DNA of 64,000 bases from Neorhizobium tomejilense (GTDB taxonomy: Bacteria; Pseudomonadota; Alphaproteobacteria; Rhizobiales; Rhizobiaceae): the NCBI GenBank assembly GCA_002968845.1, contig PVBG01000021.1:1-64000 (forward strand), in the 5' to 3' direction. Within the stretch, counting starts at the first letter, position 1; each line of letters opens with the position of its first letter. The translations under genes were made by a program, and so were the position numbers. The notes below the pieces were generated by a model. That model saw only the letters and a list, made by a program, of their open reading frames with translations. It was not told where the DNA came from and did not search any database. Below, in pieces: positions 53,390 to 62,268 of this stretch.

Positions 53390-53417
53390 GGAAAGGGGAG
53401 GGAGGTCCCCCTTTTCC
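53390..53417 (+). terminator. Hairpin between GntR and binding-protein genes
   Basis: GGAAAGGGG (53390-53398) pairs with CCCCTTTTCC (53408-53417), one bulged base, across a 9-nt loop. It ends 48 bp before the binding-protein start. Without a T-run it may be an attenuator or an mRNA-stabilising hairpin that lets the binding protein be made in excess. Confidence 0.4.
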
Positions 53418-53465
53418 AACAAACGGGAGGCGGTCCACGCGTGGCTCGCTCAAGAGGAGGAAACT

Positions 53466-54719
53466 ATGCTGAAATTTCTTGCAGGCAGCGTCGCGGCACT
53501 GGCCATTTTCGTCAGCGGCGCCGTCGCCAATGCCCAGACGCTGAAAATGTGGGGCCCGGAGCAGATCACCGAACCGCTGGTCGCCGAACTCTGGAACGGC
53601 ATCAAGGCGGATTTCGAGAAGGCCAATCCCGGCGTAAAAGTCGAGTTCATGCCGCCGACCGGCACGATCAGCAATGGTGCGGTACAATCCGCGATCCAGT
53701 CCAATGTAGGGCCGGACGTTATCCTGACCAATTCCGGCATCGGCCGCATCAGCATCGTCAGGAACGCCAAGCAGGTCATGCCGCTGACCGAGCAATACGA
53801 GAAGCGCGGATGGAAGAACCAGATTTATCCCTGGCTCTATGCCGAGCTGAAGGGGCAGTTTGGCGGCGACGTCTATGAAGTGCCCGACGGACTGGATGCG
53901 CTGGGCATCTGGTATCACAAGGATCTCTTCGCCCAGGCGGGCTGGAAGGTTCCCGCCACCTGGAAAGAGTTCGAGACCCTGCTGGCGGCGATCGACGCCA
54001 AGGGCCTGCAGCCGATCGCCATCGGTCCGCGCACCACCGGCAGCGCCGGCCACCTGTTCGGCAACCTGCTGCAGTCAGCCAGCGGCAAGGAGATGATCGG
54101 CAAGGCCCTGCGCAAGGAAATCGCCTGGGACGATCCCAAGGTCGCGGCTGGAGCCGTGCGTCTGCAAAAGCTGGTCGAGGCCGGCTTCATCAAGAAGGAG
54201 ATGGCGGGCCTTGATCTCGATGGCGCCTCGCGGTTGTGGTTCAACAAGCGCGCGGCGATGTTCGTCGCCGGTCCCTGGTTCACCGCCAATGCACGCAAGG
54301 CCGGATATGATCTCGTCAATGCCGGCTACGCGCCCATGCCCTCGGACAATCCGGGCGAGGCGATCCCGACCGGCGGCGTCGGCTGGAGCTGGCTCGTGCC
54401 GGTCAATTCCAAGCAACCTGATCTGGCGATGAAATGGATCGATTTCATGCTGTCTGACCCCGTGATGAAGAAACGCGCCCAGGCGCCGGCCAGCACCATG
54501 ATCTATCCGCGTGAACTGACCGGCATCGAGCCGCCGACCCCCGTGCTCAAGGAGATCTTCGCGGCCGCAGCCGCAGGCGTCGGCTACAATCCCAGCGTCT
54601 ACCTGCCCGCCACCGTGCTCGACACCTATTTCCAGGTGATCCAGGGACTGATCTCCGGGCAGGTCACCGGCGAGGCCGGAATGAAGCAGATCCAGGCAAA
54701 AATGGCAGAGGCGAAATAG
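53466..54719 (+). CDS. Sugar ABC transporter, periplasmic solute-binding protein
   Basis: A 417-residue protein starting at ATG 53466 with AGAGGAGGAAACT upstream. The signal peptide (AGSVAALAIFVSGAVANA) is followed by LKMWGPEQITEPLVAEL, typical of family-1 extracellular solute-binding proteins. The FMPPTGTISNGAVQSAIQS, LDALGIWYHKDLFAQAGW and GAGPWFT-like AGPWFTANA blocks are present. It delivers a carbohydrate or polyol to the adjacent permeases; the ligand is not predictable. Confidence 0.9.
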   Translation: MLKFLAGSVAALAIFVSGAVANAQTLKMWGPEQITEPLVAELWNGIKADFEKANPGVKVEFMPPTGTISNGAVQSAIQSNVGPDVILTNSGIGRISIVRNAKQVMPLTEQYEKRGWKNQIYPWLYAELKGQFGGDVYEVPDGLDALGIWYHKDLFAQAGWKVPATWKEFETLLAAIDAKGLQPIAIGPRTTGSAGHLFGNLLQSASGKEMIGKALRKEIAWDDPKVAAGAVRLQKLVEAGFIKKEMAGLDLDGASRLWFNKRAAMFVAGPWFTANARKAGYDLVNAGYAPMPSDNPGEAIPTGGVGWSWLVPVNSKQPDLAMKWIDFMLSDPVMKKRAQAPASTMIYPRELTGIEPPTPVLKEIFAAAAAGVGYNPSVYLPATVLDTYFQVIQGLISGQVTGEAGMKQIQAKMAEAK

Positions 54720-54720
54720 C

Positions 54721-55701
54721 GTGATCAATCGTGAAACGCCCGGGAGCAGCACTGCTGCTCCCCTTGGCAACCGTTCGGCGTTAGCCAAAACGGCAACAGT
54801 CGAGGCGGGAGGGTCCGCAGCCGGCCGCTTCGACAGCCGCGACACCGGCAGCGCGCTGTGGTTGATGGCGCCTGCCCTGGTGCTCTACGCGATCTTCAGC
54901 CTGCTGCCGATTGCTGCCACCTTCTGGCTGAGCTTCAACAGTTCAGCTGGTTTCAACACGGCCTCCAGCTTCGTCGGCCTCGACAATTATGCGGCCACAG
55001 CGGCCGATCCCATCGTCTGGCAGAGCCTTTGGCATACCTTGCTTTGGCTGATCTACCATGTGGTGCTGGCCGGCGGCCTCGGGCTTGCGCTGGCGCTCGC
55101 CATCAGTCGGCTGAAGGTCACGCAGGTGTTTTTCCGCACCGCCTTCTTCCTGCCGCATCTGGTGTCGCTGGCCGTGGTCGGGGTCATCTGGGCGAATATC
55201 TACGATCCGTTCTACGGTCTTATCAACACCGCGCTGACGGAACTGGGGCTGGGCGCCTTCACGCAAGGATGGCTCTCGGATCCGGCTTTAGTGCTTTTCT
55301 CCGTCAACGTCGCAAGCTCATGGCAGGGTTTTGGCCTCTACATGCTGCTGTTTATTGCCGGCCTGCAGAACATCGACCACACGCTTTACGATGCTGCGGA
55401 GGTCGATGGTGCCTCAGCCTGGCAGAAGCTCGTGTACGTCACTTTGCCGGGGCTGCGGGAAGTGACAACCTTCGTCGTGTCGCTGGCCATGATCAACGGC
55501 CTGAAAGGCTTTGCAACCGTCTTTGTCATGACCAATGGGGGGCCGTTCTATCAGAGCGAGTTGATCACCACCTACATCTACAGGCTGGCCTTCCAGTCGC
55601 AGGATCACGGGCGAGCGGCGGTGCTGTGCATCCTGCTCAGCCTGCTGGCGATCGTCATCACCCTCGTCTTCAACCGCTGGCGTGCGAGGCTTTCGAAATG
55701 A
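54721..55701 (+). CDS. Sugar ABC transporter permease (UgpA/MalF type)
   Basis: A 326-residue protein starting at GTG 54721, one base after the binding protein's stop. Six helices are seen after a long polar N-terminus of about 45 residues. The EAA-loop motif DAAEVDGASAWQKLVYVTLP is intact. It overlaps the next permease by 4 bp (ATGA) and forms the heterodimeric channel with it. Confidence 0.92.
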   Translation: MINRETPGSSTAAPLGNRSALAKTATVEAGGSAAGRFDSRDTGSALWLMAPALVLYAIFSLLPIAATFWLSFNSSAGFNTASSFVGLDNYAATAADPIVWQSLWHTLLWLIYHVVLAGGLGLALALAISRLKVTQVFFRTAFFLPHLVSLAVVGVIWANIYDPFYGLINTALTELGLGAFTQGWLSDPALVLFSVNVASSWQGFGLYMLLFIAGLQNIDHTLYDAAEVDGASAWQKLVYVTLPGLREVTTFVVSLAMINGLKGFATVFVMTNGGPFYQSELITTYIYRLAFQSQDHGRAAVLCILLSLLAIVITLVFNRWRARLSK

Positions 55702-56525
55702 GTACCCGTCACCGCGAATGGCCGGTCGTGCTCGGCCTCGCTCCCGTCATGCTGCTAACCCTGGCCCCCTTTGCCTGGCTCATCGTGTCGAGTCTCAAGA
55801 CCGAGGCCGAGATCGGGCAGGCCGATCCCTATGCCTGGCCCGCCGACCTTATGTGGCGCAACTATCAGGATGCCTGGCAGATCGGCGGCTTCGGGGAACT
55901 GGTCGGCAACAGCCTGCTCAATCTCGCAGGCGTCGTGCTCCTGTCCCTGCTGACCTGCGCGCCCGCCGGCTACGCCCTGGCGAAGATCCGCTTTCCCGGC
56001 CGGGAATGGCTGTTCTACACTTTCATTCTGGGGCTGACGATCCCTGTCCAGGCCATCGTTGTCCCGCTCTATCAGGTGCTGTTCGGCCTCAACCTGGTGA
56101 ACACGCTGTCGGGCATCGTGCTGGCGCAGGTCAGCAGCGGCATTCCCTTCGGCATCTTCCTGATGCGCAGCTTCTTCATCAGCGTGCCCGACGAACTGAT
56201 CGAGGCCGCCAAGATCGACGGGGCATCGCATCTGCAGATCCTGACCAAGGTGCTGCTGCCGATCTCGACGCCGGCAATCCAGGCGCTGGTGATCATCAGC
56301 GCGCTATCCACCTGGAACGATTTCTTCCTGCCGCTGATCGTGCTGATCAGTCCCGAGGTGCAGACGCTTCCGCTCGGCCTGGTCAGGTTCGCCAGCACTT
56401 ACGCTTCCGAATACCGGCTGGTGTTTTCCGGCACCGTCATTTCCTTCCTGCCTGTCATCATTCTCTACATCCTGATGCAGCGCCGCTTTACCGAGGGCCT
56501 GACACAGGGTGCAATCAAGGGCTGA
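55698..56525 (+). CDS. Sugar ABC transporter permease (UgpE/MalG type)
   Basis: A 275-residue protein starting at ATG 55698, overlapping the preceding stop. Six helices, with the EAA loop EAAKIDGASHLQILTKVLLP and the C-terminus ending RRFTEGLTQGAIKG, typical of the MalG-type subunit. It pairs with the upstream permease. Confidence 0.93.
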   Translation: MSTRHREWPVVLGLAPVMLLTLAPFAWLIVSSLKTEAEIGQADPYAWPADLMWRNYQDAWQIGGFGELVGNSLLNLAGVVLLSLLTCAPAGYALAKIRFPGREWLFYTFILGLTIPVQAIVVPLYQVLFGLNLVNTLSGIVLAQVSSGIPFGIFLMRSFFISVPDELIEAAKIDGASHLQILTKVLLPISTPAIQALVIISALSTWNDFFLPLIVLISPEVQTLPLGLVRFASTYASEYRLVFSGTVISFLPVIILYILMQRRFTEGLTQGAIKG

Positions 56526-56527
56526 CC

Positions 56528-57637
56528 ATGTCACATCATGTCCAGCGGGAAATCCGCTATAATTTCGAATTCGACAACCGCATCAAGGCCTGCTTCATCG
56601 GCGCCGGCGGCCATGCCTATCGCAATGTCTATCCGGCGCTTCGCTATGCGCCGGTCGAACTGCTCGGCATCTGCGATCTTGACGTCGACCGCGCGGCCAA
56701 GTTCGCTAGGCTGTTCGGCGCGGAGAGAGCCTATAGCGATCACCACGAGATGCTGGCGAAGGAAAAACCCGACCTGGTATTCCTGGTCACGGCCTACCAC
56801 CCAGACGGGCGGGTGCAGGCAACCGACCTTGCGCTGGATGCGCTGAAGGCGGGTTGCCATGTCTGGATGGAAAAGCCGACCGCGGCCAGCGTCGAGGAGA
56901 TCGAGCGGCTTATGGCGGCCAGCTCCGCTGCCGGGCGCATGGTCATGACAGGCCTCAAGAAAACCTTCTTCCCGACGATCGAGAAGCTCAAGGACCTGAT
57001 CGGCTCGCCCGAATTCGGCAGCCTGACCTCGATCAACGTTCGCTACCCCCAGAGCCTGCCGGCGCCTGGCGAGCGCGGCGACCTCGTCAAGATGCAGAGC
57101 TTCCTCGACCACATCTACCACCCAGGCTCGATCCTCAATTTTCTCGGCGGAGAGATCGAGCGGGCAAGCTACGAGTGGGAGGCGGTGACGGGGGCGACCG
57201 TCACCAATATCAAGTTCCGCTCGGGTGCGATCGGCACGCTGCATTTCGCTGCCGGCCAGTCCGGCGCCAGCATGTTCGAGCGGGTCGAGGTGATCGGCGA
57301 GGGCGCTAACGCCATCGTCGAGAACGGCAGCAAGCTCACCTATTTCCGCAAGGCGGACCTGCCGCGCTATGGCCGTGCGGCGAGCTTCATTCAGCCCGAT
57401 ACCAACGCGGCCCTGGTCTACGAGCCGGAGCATTCGCTTGGACAGCTCTATAACAACAATCTCTTCTATCTCGGCTACGTGCCGGAGATCCTGCACCTGG
57501 CCGACGCGATCCAGTCCGGGCGCCCGATCACCAAGGGCACGCTCGAGGTGGCGCGCGAGATCATGAAACTCTTCGAATTCTACCGACGCGCCGATGCCGG
57601 CGTCACCATCAATCTTTGGTCCGGGAGCCGCACATGA
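56528..57637 (+). CDS. Gfo/Idh/MocA-family oxidoreductase
   Basis: A 369-residue protein starting at ATG 56528, two bases after the permease. The Rossmann motif CFIGAGGHAYRNVYPAL (about 22-38) and VWMEKPTAASVEEI with the EKP motif are present, followed by the C-terminal alpha/beta domain (VEVIGEGANAIVENGSKL). These NAD(P)-dependent enzymes oxidise sugars, inositols or similar substrates. It probably acts on the imported sugar. The next gene overlaps its stop by 4 bp. Confidence 0.92.
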   Translation: MSHHVQREIRYNFEFDNRIKACFIGAGGHAYRNVYPALRYAPVELLGICDLDVDRAAKFARLFGAERAYSDHHEMLAKEKPDLVFLVTAYHPDGRVQATDLALDALKAGCHVWMEKPTAASVEEIERLMAASSAAGRMVMTGLKKTFFPTIEKLKDLIGSPEFGSLTSINVRYPQSLPAPGERGDLVKMQSFLDHIYHPGSILNFLGGEIERASYEWEAVTGATVTNIKFRSGAIGTLHFAAGQSGASMFERVEVIGEGANAIVENGSKLTYFRKADLPRYGRAASFIQPDTNAALVYEPEHSLGQLYNNNLFYLGYVPEILHLADAIQSGRPITKGTLEVAREIMKLFEFYRRADAGVTINLWSGSRT

Positions 57638-58014
57638 GGGAAAGCGACATCATCTTCAGGAAGGCGGGCGGCGAGTTCGTGCCGACATCCTGGGGCGAAC
57701 TGAACTGGAAGATCACCGGCGAAGGCGCACCGGGTGCGGAGATGACCTTCGGCACCTGCCGCATCAATCCGGGCGAACGCAATCAGCTGCATTCGCACCC
57801 CGATTGCGAGGAAATCCTTTATGTCGTCTCGGGCAGTTGCGAACACAAGCTCGGCGACGCGCTGTATGTGTTGCAACAGGGCGATGCCATCCGTATTCCC
57901 CGCAACATCCGCCACTGGGCGCGAGCGCTCGGTTCCGAACCGCTGTTCGCGCTGATCATGTTTTCGTCCGGCCAGCGCACCGCCGTGAACCATGAAGGCG
58001 AGGGGACGGCCTGA
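57634..58014 (+). CDS. Cupin-domain protein
   Basis: A 126-residue protein starting at ATG 57634 within the ATGA overlap. A single cupin barrel is indicated by NQLHSHPDCEEILYVVSGSC with His and Glu metal ligands (first motif), and GDAIRIPRNIRHWARALG with the third His (second motif). It may be a sugar isomerase or epimerase, or a metal-dependent hydrolase-type enzyme in the pathway. Specific role unknown. Confidence 0.85.
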   Translation: MRESDIIFRKAGGEFVPTSWGELNWKITGEGAPGAEMTFGTCRINPGERNQLHSHPDCEEILYVVSGSCEHKLGDALYVLQQGDAIRIPRNIRHWARALGSEPLFALIMFSSGQRTAVNHEGEGTA

Positions 58015-58038
58015 AGGTCGCCCGGGAGGAGGTGAGGC

Positions 58039-59112
58039 ATGGGTTCGATTGCATTGCAGAATATCAGGAAGAGCTACGGCAGCCTGCCGGTCATCCACGG
58101 CGTCGACATCGCCATCGAGGACGGGGAGTTCATAGTGCTGGTCGGCCCCTCTGGTTGCGGAAAATCCACTTTGCTCCGGATGATAGCCGGGCTGGAATCG
58201 ATCAGCAACGGCCGGCTTTCCATCGGGGGGACCTTCGTCAACGACCTGAGATCCAAGGATCGCGACATCGCCATGGTGTTCCAGAACTATGCGCTTTATC
58301 CCCACCTGACGGTCGCCGAAAATATGGCCTTTTCGTTGAAACTGCGCGGCGTGGCCAAGGACGAAATCGCCTGGCGGGTCGACAATGCGGCAAGAATTCT
58401 GGCGCTGCAACCCTATCTTGACCGTCATCCGCGCCATCTCTCAGGCGGCCAGCGCCAGCGCGTGGCAATGGGCCGCGCCATCGTTCGCGATCCAAAGGTC
58501 TTCCTGTTCGACGAGCCCCTGTCCAATCTCGATGCCAAGCTGCGCGTGGCGATGCGGGCGGAGATAAAGGACCTGCATCAGCGGCTGAAAATCACGACCG
58601 TCTATGTCACCCATGACCAGACGGAGGCGATGACCATGGCGGACCGCATCGTCGTCATGCGCGAAGGCATGGTCGAGCAGGTCGGCACGCCGCTTGATAT
58701 CTACGACAATCCCGCGACGACTTTCGTTGCCGGCTTTATCGGCATGCCACCCATGAACCTGATCAAAGGCCGTATTCAGACCGACGATCCCAAGATATTC
58801 CGGACTGCAAGCGGCGTTCCTCTGCCGCTTCCGCCCGACCGGAGGTTTGCGGCCAGTGATCGCGAGCTGATCTACGGTGTGCGGCCGGAAAAACTCATCT
58901 TAGTCGCGGAAGGTGGCATTCGCGCCCGTGTCGCGATCGTTGAACCGACGGGATCGGAGACGCAGGTAACCGTCCGGGCGCAGGATCAGGATCTGACGAT
59001 ACTGCTACGCGAACGCGTCCCCTTGCGTCCCGGCGACACGATAAACCTTGCTGTCAGCCCGGCCGATGTTCATCTTTTCGACGCGGCCACAGGCCAGCGT
59101 ACAGAGGGATAG
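58039..59112 (+). CDS. Sugar ABC transporter ATP-binding protein (UgpC/MalK type)
   Basis: A 357-residue protein starting at ATG 58039 with GGGAGGAGG upstream. Walker A GPSGCGKST, the LSGGQRQRVAMGRAI signature, Walker B VFLFDEPLSNLDA and the H-loop VYVTHDQTEAMT are all intact. The C-terminal TOBE/MOBE-type domain (GVRPEKLILVAEGGI) is typical of carbohydrate importers. It energises the two permeases and closes the operon. Confidence 0.94.
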   Translation: MGSIALQNIRKSYGSLPVIHGVDIAIEDGEFIVLVGPSGCGKSTLLRMIAGLESISNGRLSIGGTFVNDLRSKDRDIAMVFQNYALYPHLTVAENMAFSLKLRGVAKDEIAWRVDNAARILALQPYLDRHPRHLSGGQRQRVAMGRAIVRDPKVFLFDEPLSNLDAKLRVAMRAEIKDLHQRLKITTVYVTHDQTEAMTMADRIVVMREGMVEQVGTPLDIYDNPATTFVAGFIGMPPMNLIKGRIQTDDPKIFRTASGVPLPLPPDRRFAASDRELIYGVRPEKLILVAEGGIRARVAIVEPTGSETQVTVRAQDQDLTILLRERVPLRPGDTINLAVSPADVHLFDAATGQRTEG

Positions 59113-59294
59113 CAAGGAACCGAACGGACGGCGCAAGCGGCTTGCCGAAATTTGCGATGGCGGAGCAGTTCATTGATATTCAATTGTGAAAAACCAGTCG
59201 TTGGTTCACATCCGTTTAAGGCGGGATATCTAAACTGACGGGATGTTCGTCCTCGTCAATGAACGTCTTGAGAAGTTGGGTCATTTCTGTATAT
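59113..59294. other. Intergenic region, nothing further recognised
   Basis: 182 bp between the ATPase gene and the toxin-antitoxin operator. No supported coding sequence. Confidence 0.4.
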
Positions 59295-59333
59295 TTGATA
59301 TCAAGACCATCATTTTTACGGAGGTGATATCAA
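59295..59333. promoter_or_regulatory. Predicted FitAB operator, two TTGATATCAA-type sites
   Basis: The perfect palindrome TTGATATCAA (59295-59304) is followed 20 bp later by TGATATCAA (59325-59333), whose last base is the A of the FitA ATG. Two palindromic sites close to the start codon fit autorepression by a FitA/FitB complex, as known for the gonococcal pair. Confidence 0.6.
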
Positions 59334-59587
59334 TGCCGGCAGTCACCATTCGAAACCTGTCTGACGAAACACATCGTGCTCTGCGCGTTCGAGCCGCTCA
59401 TCATGGCCGGAGCACCGAGGCCGAGATCCGCGACATTCTTGAAGCCGCTGTCCGTCCTCCCGAACGTATAAAGCTCGGTTCCTTGCTGACTGCCATTGGT
59501 CGCGACGCCGGGCTTTCCGACAGCGACGTTGAAGCCATAGAGAATAGTCGCGACAAGACACCTGCTGAACCGATGACCTTCGAATGA
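59333..59587 (+). CDS. fitA: FitA-type antitoxin (ribbon-helix-helix)
   Basis: An 84-residue protein starting at ATG 59333 with GGAGGTGAT upstream. The N-terminal RHH is typical of FitA: AVTIRNLSDETHRALRVRAA, then HHGRSTEAEIRDILEAAV. The C-terminal tail (KLGSLLTAIGRDAGLSDSD) is expected to block the toxin. It overlaps the toxin gene by 4 bp (ATGA). Confidence 0.9.
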   Translation: MPAVTIRNLSDETHRALRVRAAHHGRSTEAEIRDILEAAVRPPERIKLGSLLTAIGRDAGLSDSDVEAIENSRDKTPAEPMTFE

Positions 59588-60003
59588 TCTTGCTGGACAC
59601 CAACGTTGTATCCGAGCCTTGGAAACCGGTACCTGATGAGGCAGTAACCGCCTGGTTGGACGCCCAAGCTATCGAAACGCTTTTCCTATCCGCGATAACG
59701 ATTGCTGAACTTCGCTTCGGGATCGCTGCTATGCCTTCAGGGAAACGGCAAACTATCCTTCGCGACCGCCTTGAGGGCGAAGTGCTGCCCCACTTTTCCG
59801 AGCGCATCCTGTCCTTCGACCTGGCTGCTTCTCAGTCTTATTCCGGACTGATGGCACGCGCTCGGGTATCTGGGAGAGCGATTGGCACGGCTGATGGCTA
59901 CATTGCAGCCACAGCGGCAGCAAACGGCCTCGCGATCGCCACTCGTGATACCAGCCCTTTCGAGGCTGCTGGGCTGAAAGTTATTAATCCCTGGTCCAGA
60001 TAA
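59584..60003 (+). CDS. fitB: FitB/VapC-type PIN-domain toxin
   Basis: A 139-residue PIN-domain ribonuclease. The acidic residues lie in MILLDTNVVSE (Asp5), ITIAELRFGIAA (Glu) and IGTADGYIAATAAA (Asp), and RDTSPFEAAGLKVINPW is the usual C-terminus. It would cleave RNA when released from the antitoxin. The pair is intact, so it can contribute to maintenance of this region. Confidence 0.92.
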   Translation: MILLDTNVVSEPWKPVPDEAVTAWLDAQAIETLFLSAITIAELRFGIAAMPSGKRQTILRDRLEGEVLPHFSERILSFDLAASQSYSGLMARARVSGRAIGTADGYIAATAAANGLAIATRDTSPFEAAGLKVINPWSR

Positions 60004-60348
60004 CTACGTGTGCATGTAGGTGCCGTGAGTTCGGATCCCTCAAGACCTTGGGCCGCCTGATTCTCTGGTCCGAAGTTCTCGCTCCCGATATGTATCGTGC
60101 CGTAGGATTCCGCCGCCATGAAGGCTGCGGATTCAGAACTGCAGTGAGCGCGTTCTTGCTCCATGCCAATCGCGGGCTCGTGAAACCTATCCTGGAGAGG
60201 TCAGTGCGAACTTCACTGACCCCGGCCCCTCCGACCGCAGGTCACCAGGCATAATCTGGGGCGGCTTGCTGCTTTCATGAGGGCTTCGACCAAATTGTGA
60301 GAGCTCAGGAGGCGCTCCTAGCGCGGAGGGCTGATGGCATCTCGGATC
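60004..60348. other. Intergenic region, nothing recognised
   Basis: 345 bp between convergent genes. A plus-strand open frame from 60048 has no recognised feature. Confidence 0.4.
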
Positions 60349-60846
60349 CTATGGAACATTGGACATCATCAGCCGAACGTTCGCGTGGTCAGGACCGGTT
60401 TTAGGAACGCCGATGAACTCGACTCCGGAAATGCCATCGATCTCGAAAGCGCTGGCGGTCTCCAGCTCGATGCTAGCCGAGAGCGATCTGCGGGCCTGTT
60501 CGCTCCATTTCTCATCAAGGATCATCGCGTTGATCTGAGGCTGAGTGAAACCGACGTTCTGGGGCTCGGAGCGAAACGTAACCCCGCAGAGATAGCTTGA
60601 TGTTCCGACTGGCGGCGGTTGCCCGGAAGCGGGGTCGATCCCGAAAAGGACATCATATACCGGGTCCTTTGCAGAGTCGCGCTTGATGACGAATCCACTG
60701 CCGAGATTGATCCTCAGTCCGCTGACGGGATCTTCCATTCCGTGTGCTGGGAGAGAGATGCAGATAGCGGCCATGAACGCCGATCGACGCAACAGGTTTG
60801 TCAGGATGCGGATGAATCGAATGCCAAACGTCATGTTGAAAACCAT
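60349..60846 (-). CDS. Hypothetical exported protein
   Basis: A protein of about 165 residues; ATG 60846 has AAAGG upstream, and an in-frame TTG at 60867 is also possible. The N-terminus carries an Arg-rich stretch and a hydrophobic segment (SAFMAAICISLPAHG) that resembles a signal. The mature part (YDVLFGIDPASGQPPPVGTS, CGVTFRSEPQNVGFTQ) has no recognised domain. The chain ends soon after NVRLMMSNVP, which may be a truncation. Confidence 0.55.
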   Translation of the reverse strand: MVFNMTFGIRFIRILTNLLRRSAFMAAICISLPAHGMEDPVSGLRINLGSGFVIKRDSAKDPVYDVLFGIDPASGQPPPVGTSSYLCGVTFRSEPQNVGFTQPQINAMILDEKWSEQARRSLSASIELETASAFEIDGISGVEFIGVPKTGPDHANVRLMMSNVP

Positions 60847-61204
60847 GTGGTAGTACCTTTCCATCAACGTCAGTGCTGTTTGACACGCACCTTGACCGTG
60901 TGTTGATTTTCAGCACGATTTGATCGGTTTTTCCACTTCGCCGTGATCCACTCAGGGCGAATAAAGATAGTTGGACACAATTCCCTACGTCGGATTTGGT
61001 GGGGTAACAGGAAATGAAAAAACGGATCAGATGATGGTCGAACATGGAGGTGTTCTATCGCGGCCTTTACCTGCAAAGCCGGATCATATGATGCCAGCGT
61101 TGATGAACTTTGAGCGTACTATTGGCACAAGGCGGGGCGCGCATTTGAACCGCCGCACCTTGCTTGCAGTGGGAGTGCTTGGAATGCCGTCCTGCCAATG
61201 CAGG
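60847..61204. other. Intergenic region, nothing recognised
   Basis: 358 bp between two minus-strand genes. No supported coding sequence, dyad or iron-box motif could be made out. Confidence 0.4.
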
Positions 61205-62260
61205 TTATGACCAGTAGGCCGCAATGTGGAGATCAGGCGGGCGGCGAGATTGGATGATGGAGAGGTTCCTGAAGTCGTCGGCCATATCTTTCCCAGCAGC
61301 GAACCAAACACCGACATTTCGCAGATCGTGGGGCAACCGCGGGAGGGCCGCCATTACGGCAGACCAATCGCCGATCGCATCCACGCAAAGCCTCGTCAGG
61401 CTGACGCCCGCCGGAGTTGGAATGGGATATTCGGCGGATCCGGGCACGGTTTCGAGAAGAAAAACAGAGCCCGTTATGTCCACTGCCTGTGCTTCCAATA
61501 ACCTTGCGATTGCGGGAAATGCTGCCTCGTCACCTACGATCAGCCATTGGGGGCGTTGGATCAGCTTTCCTCGGCCAAGCCCCATGATACCAACGACATC
61601 ATCCGCGGGAGCGGTCTCAGCCCACTTGCCGGTGCGGCCGCCGAGGTGCCTAAACACATCAAACTCGATCCAGCTCGCGTCCGGATCTGCGTTCCGGACT
61701 GTGTAGACGGGGCGATGCAGCGCGCCGTCTCCTGTCGGCCATACGGTCCGGCCGTTATTGCCAATATAGGGCCAGGCCGGCGGCCCGCTGCATGGTGGCT
61801 GTATAAGCCGAAAGTGGATGGCATCCCCAGTGAAGGGCTGGAGGTCGCGACCCGACAGCCGCACACGCAGGAAAGCCGACCCAATAGGGTTGACCGAGAC
61901 GACCTTGCAGAGACGGAAACCCGGCGGCGATACACCGGCACCGTCTACTGTTTTCCAGCACAGAACACGGGCTATTTCCGGCGCGACCTCTAGCAGATGC
62001 TCCCCGATCTCGTCGCGCAGCAGCTGGAGGGTATCGCTCTGTGCAGCCGTTACCGTCATTTCGAGACCATCGGATGCTGCGCATACGAGGATTTCGCCAA
62101 GGTCCGTGCGGCAACCAACACAGCCATTTTCCTCAACAATGGGCAGACCTTGCTGTTGTGCCTCACGTAGAATGATCGACTTTACGATCTCGAACCCGAT
62201 GCCCGGAAATACCGCATGCGCGATGAAAGGATGTGGATTCCGCTCCATGACCGACATCAT
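61205..62260 (-). CDS. Siderophore-interacting protein with N-terminal DUF2218 domain
   Basis: A 351-residue protein starting at ATG 62260 (or 62257), with AAAGGG upstream. Residues 1-95 form a DUF2218-type domain containing GCVGC. The rest is the siderophore-interacting FAD/NADH reductase (SIP) domain: VVSVNPIGSAFLRVRLSGRD, RPVYTVRNADPDASWIEFDV, then the C-terminal NAD-binding half (WLIVGDEAAFPAIARLLEAQ). It reduces ferric siderophores in the cytosol. Its start lies 8 bp downstream of the ATPase gene's stop. Confidence 0.88.
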   Translation of the reverse strand: MMSVMERNPHPFIAHAVFPGIGFEIVKSIILREAQQQGLPIVEENGCVGCRTDLGEILVCAASDGLEMTVTAAQSDTLQLLRDEIGEHLLEVAPEIARVLCWKTVDGAGVSPPGFRLCKVVSVNPIGSAFLRVRLSGRDLQPFTGDAIHFRLIQPPCSGPPAWPYIGNNGRTVWPTGDGALHRPVYTVRNADPDASWIEFDVFRHLGGRTGKWAETAPADDVVGIMGLGRGKLIQRPQWLIVGDEAAFPAIARLLEAQAVDITGSVFLLETVPGSAEYPIPTPAGVSLTRLCVDAIGDWSAVMAALPRLPHDLRNVGVWFAAGKDMADDFRNLSIIQSRRPPDLHIAAYWS

Positions 62261-62268
62261 TTGCCCTT

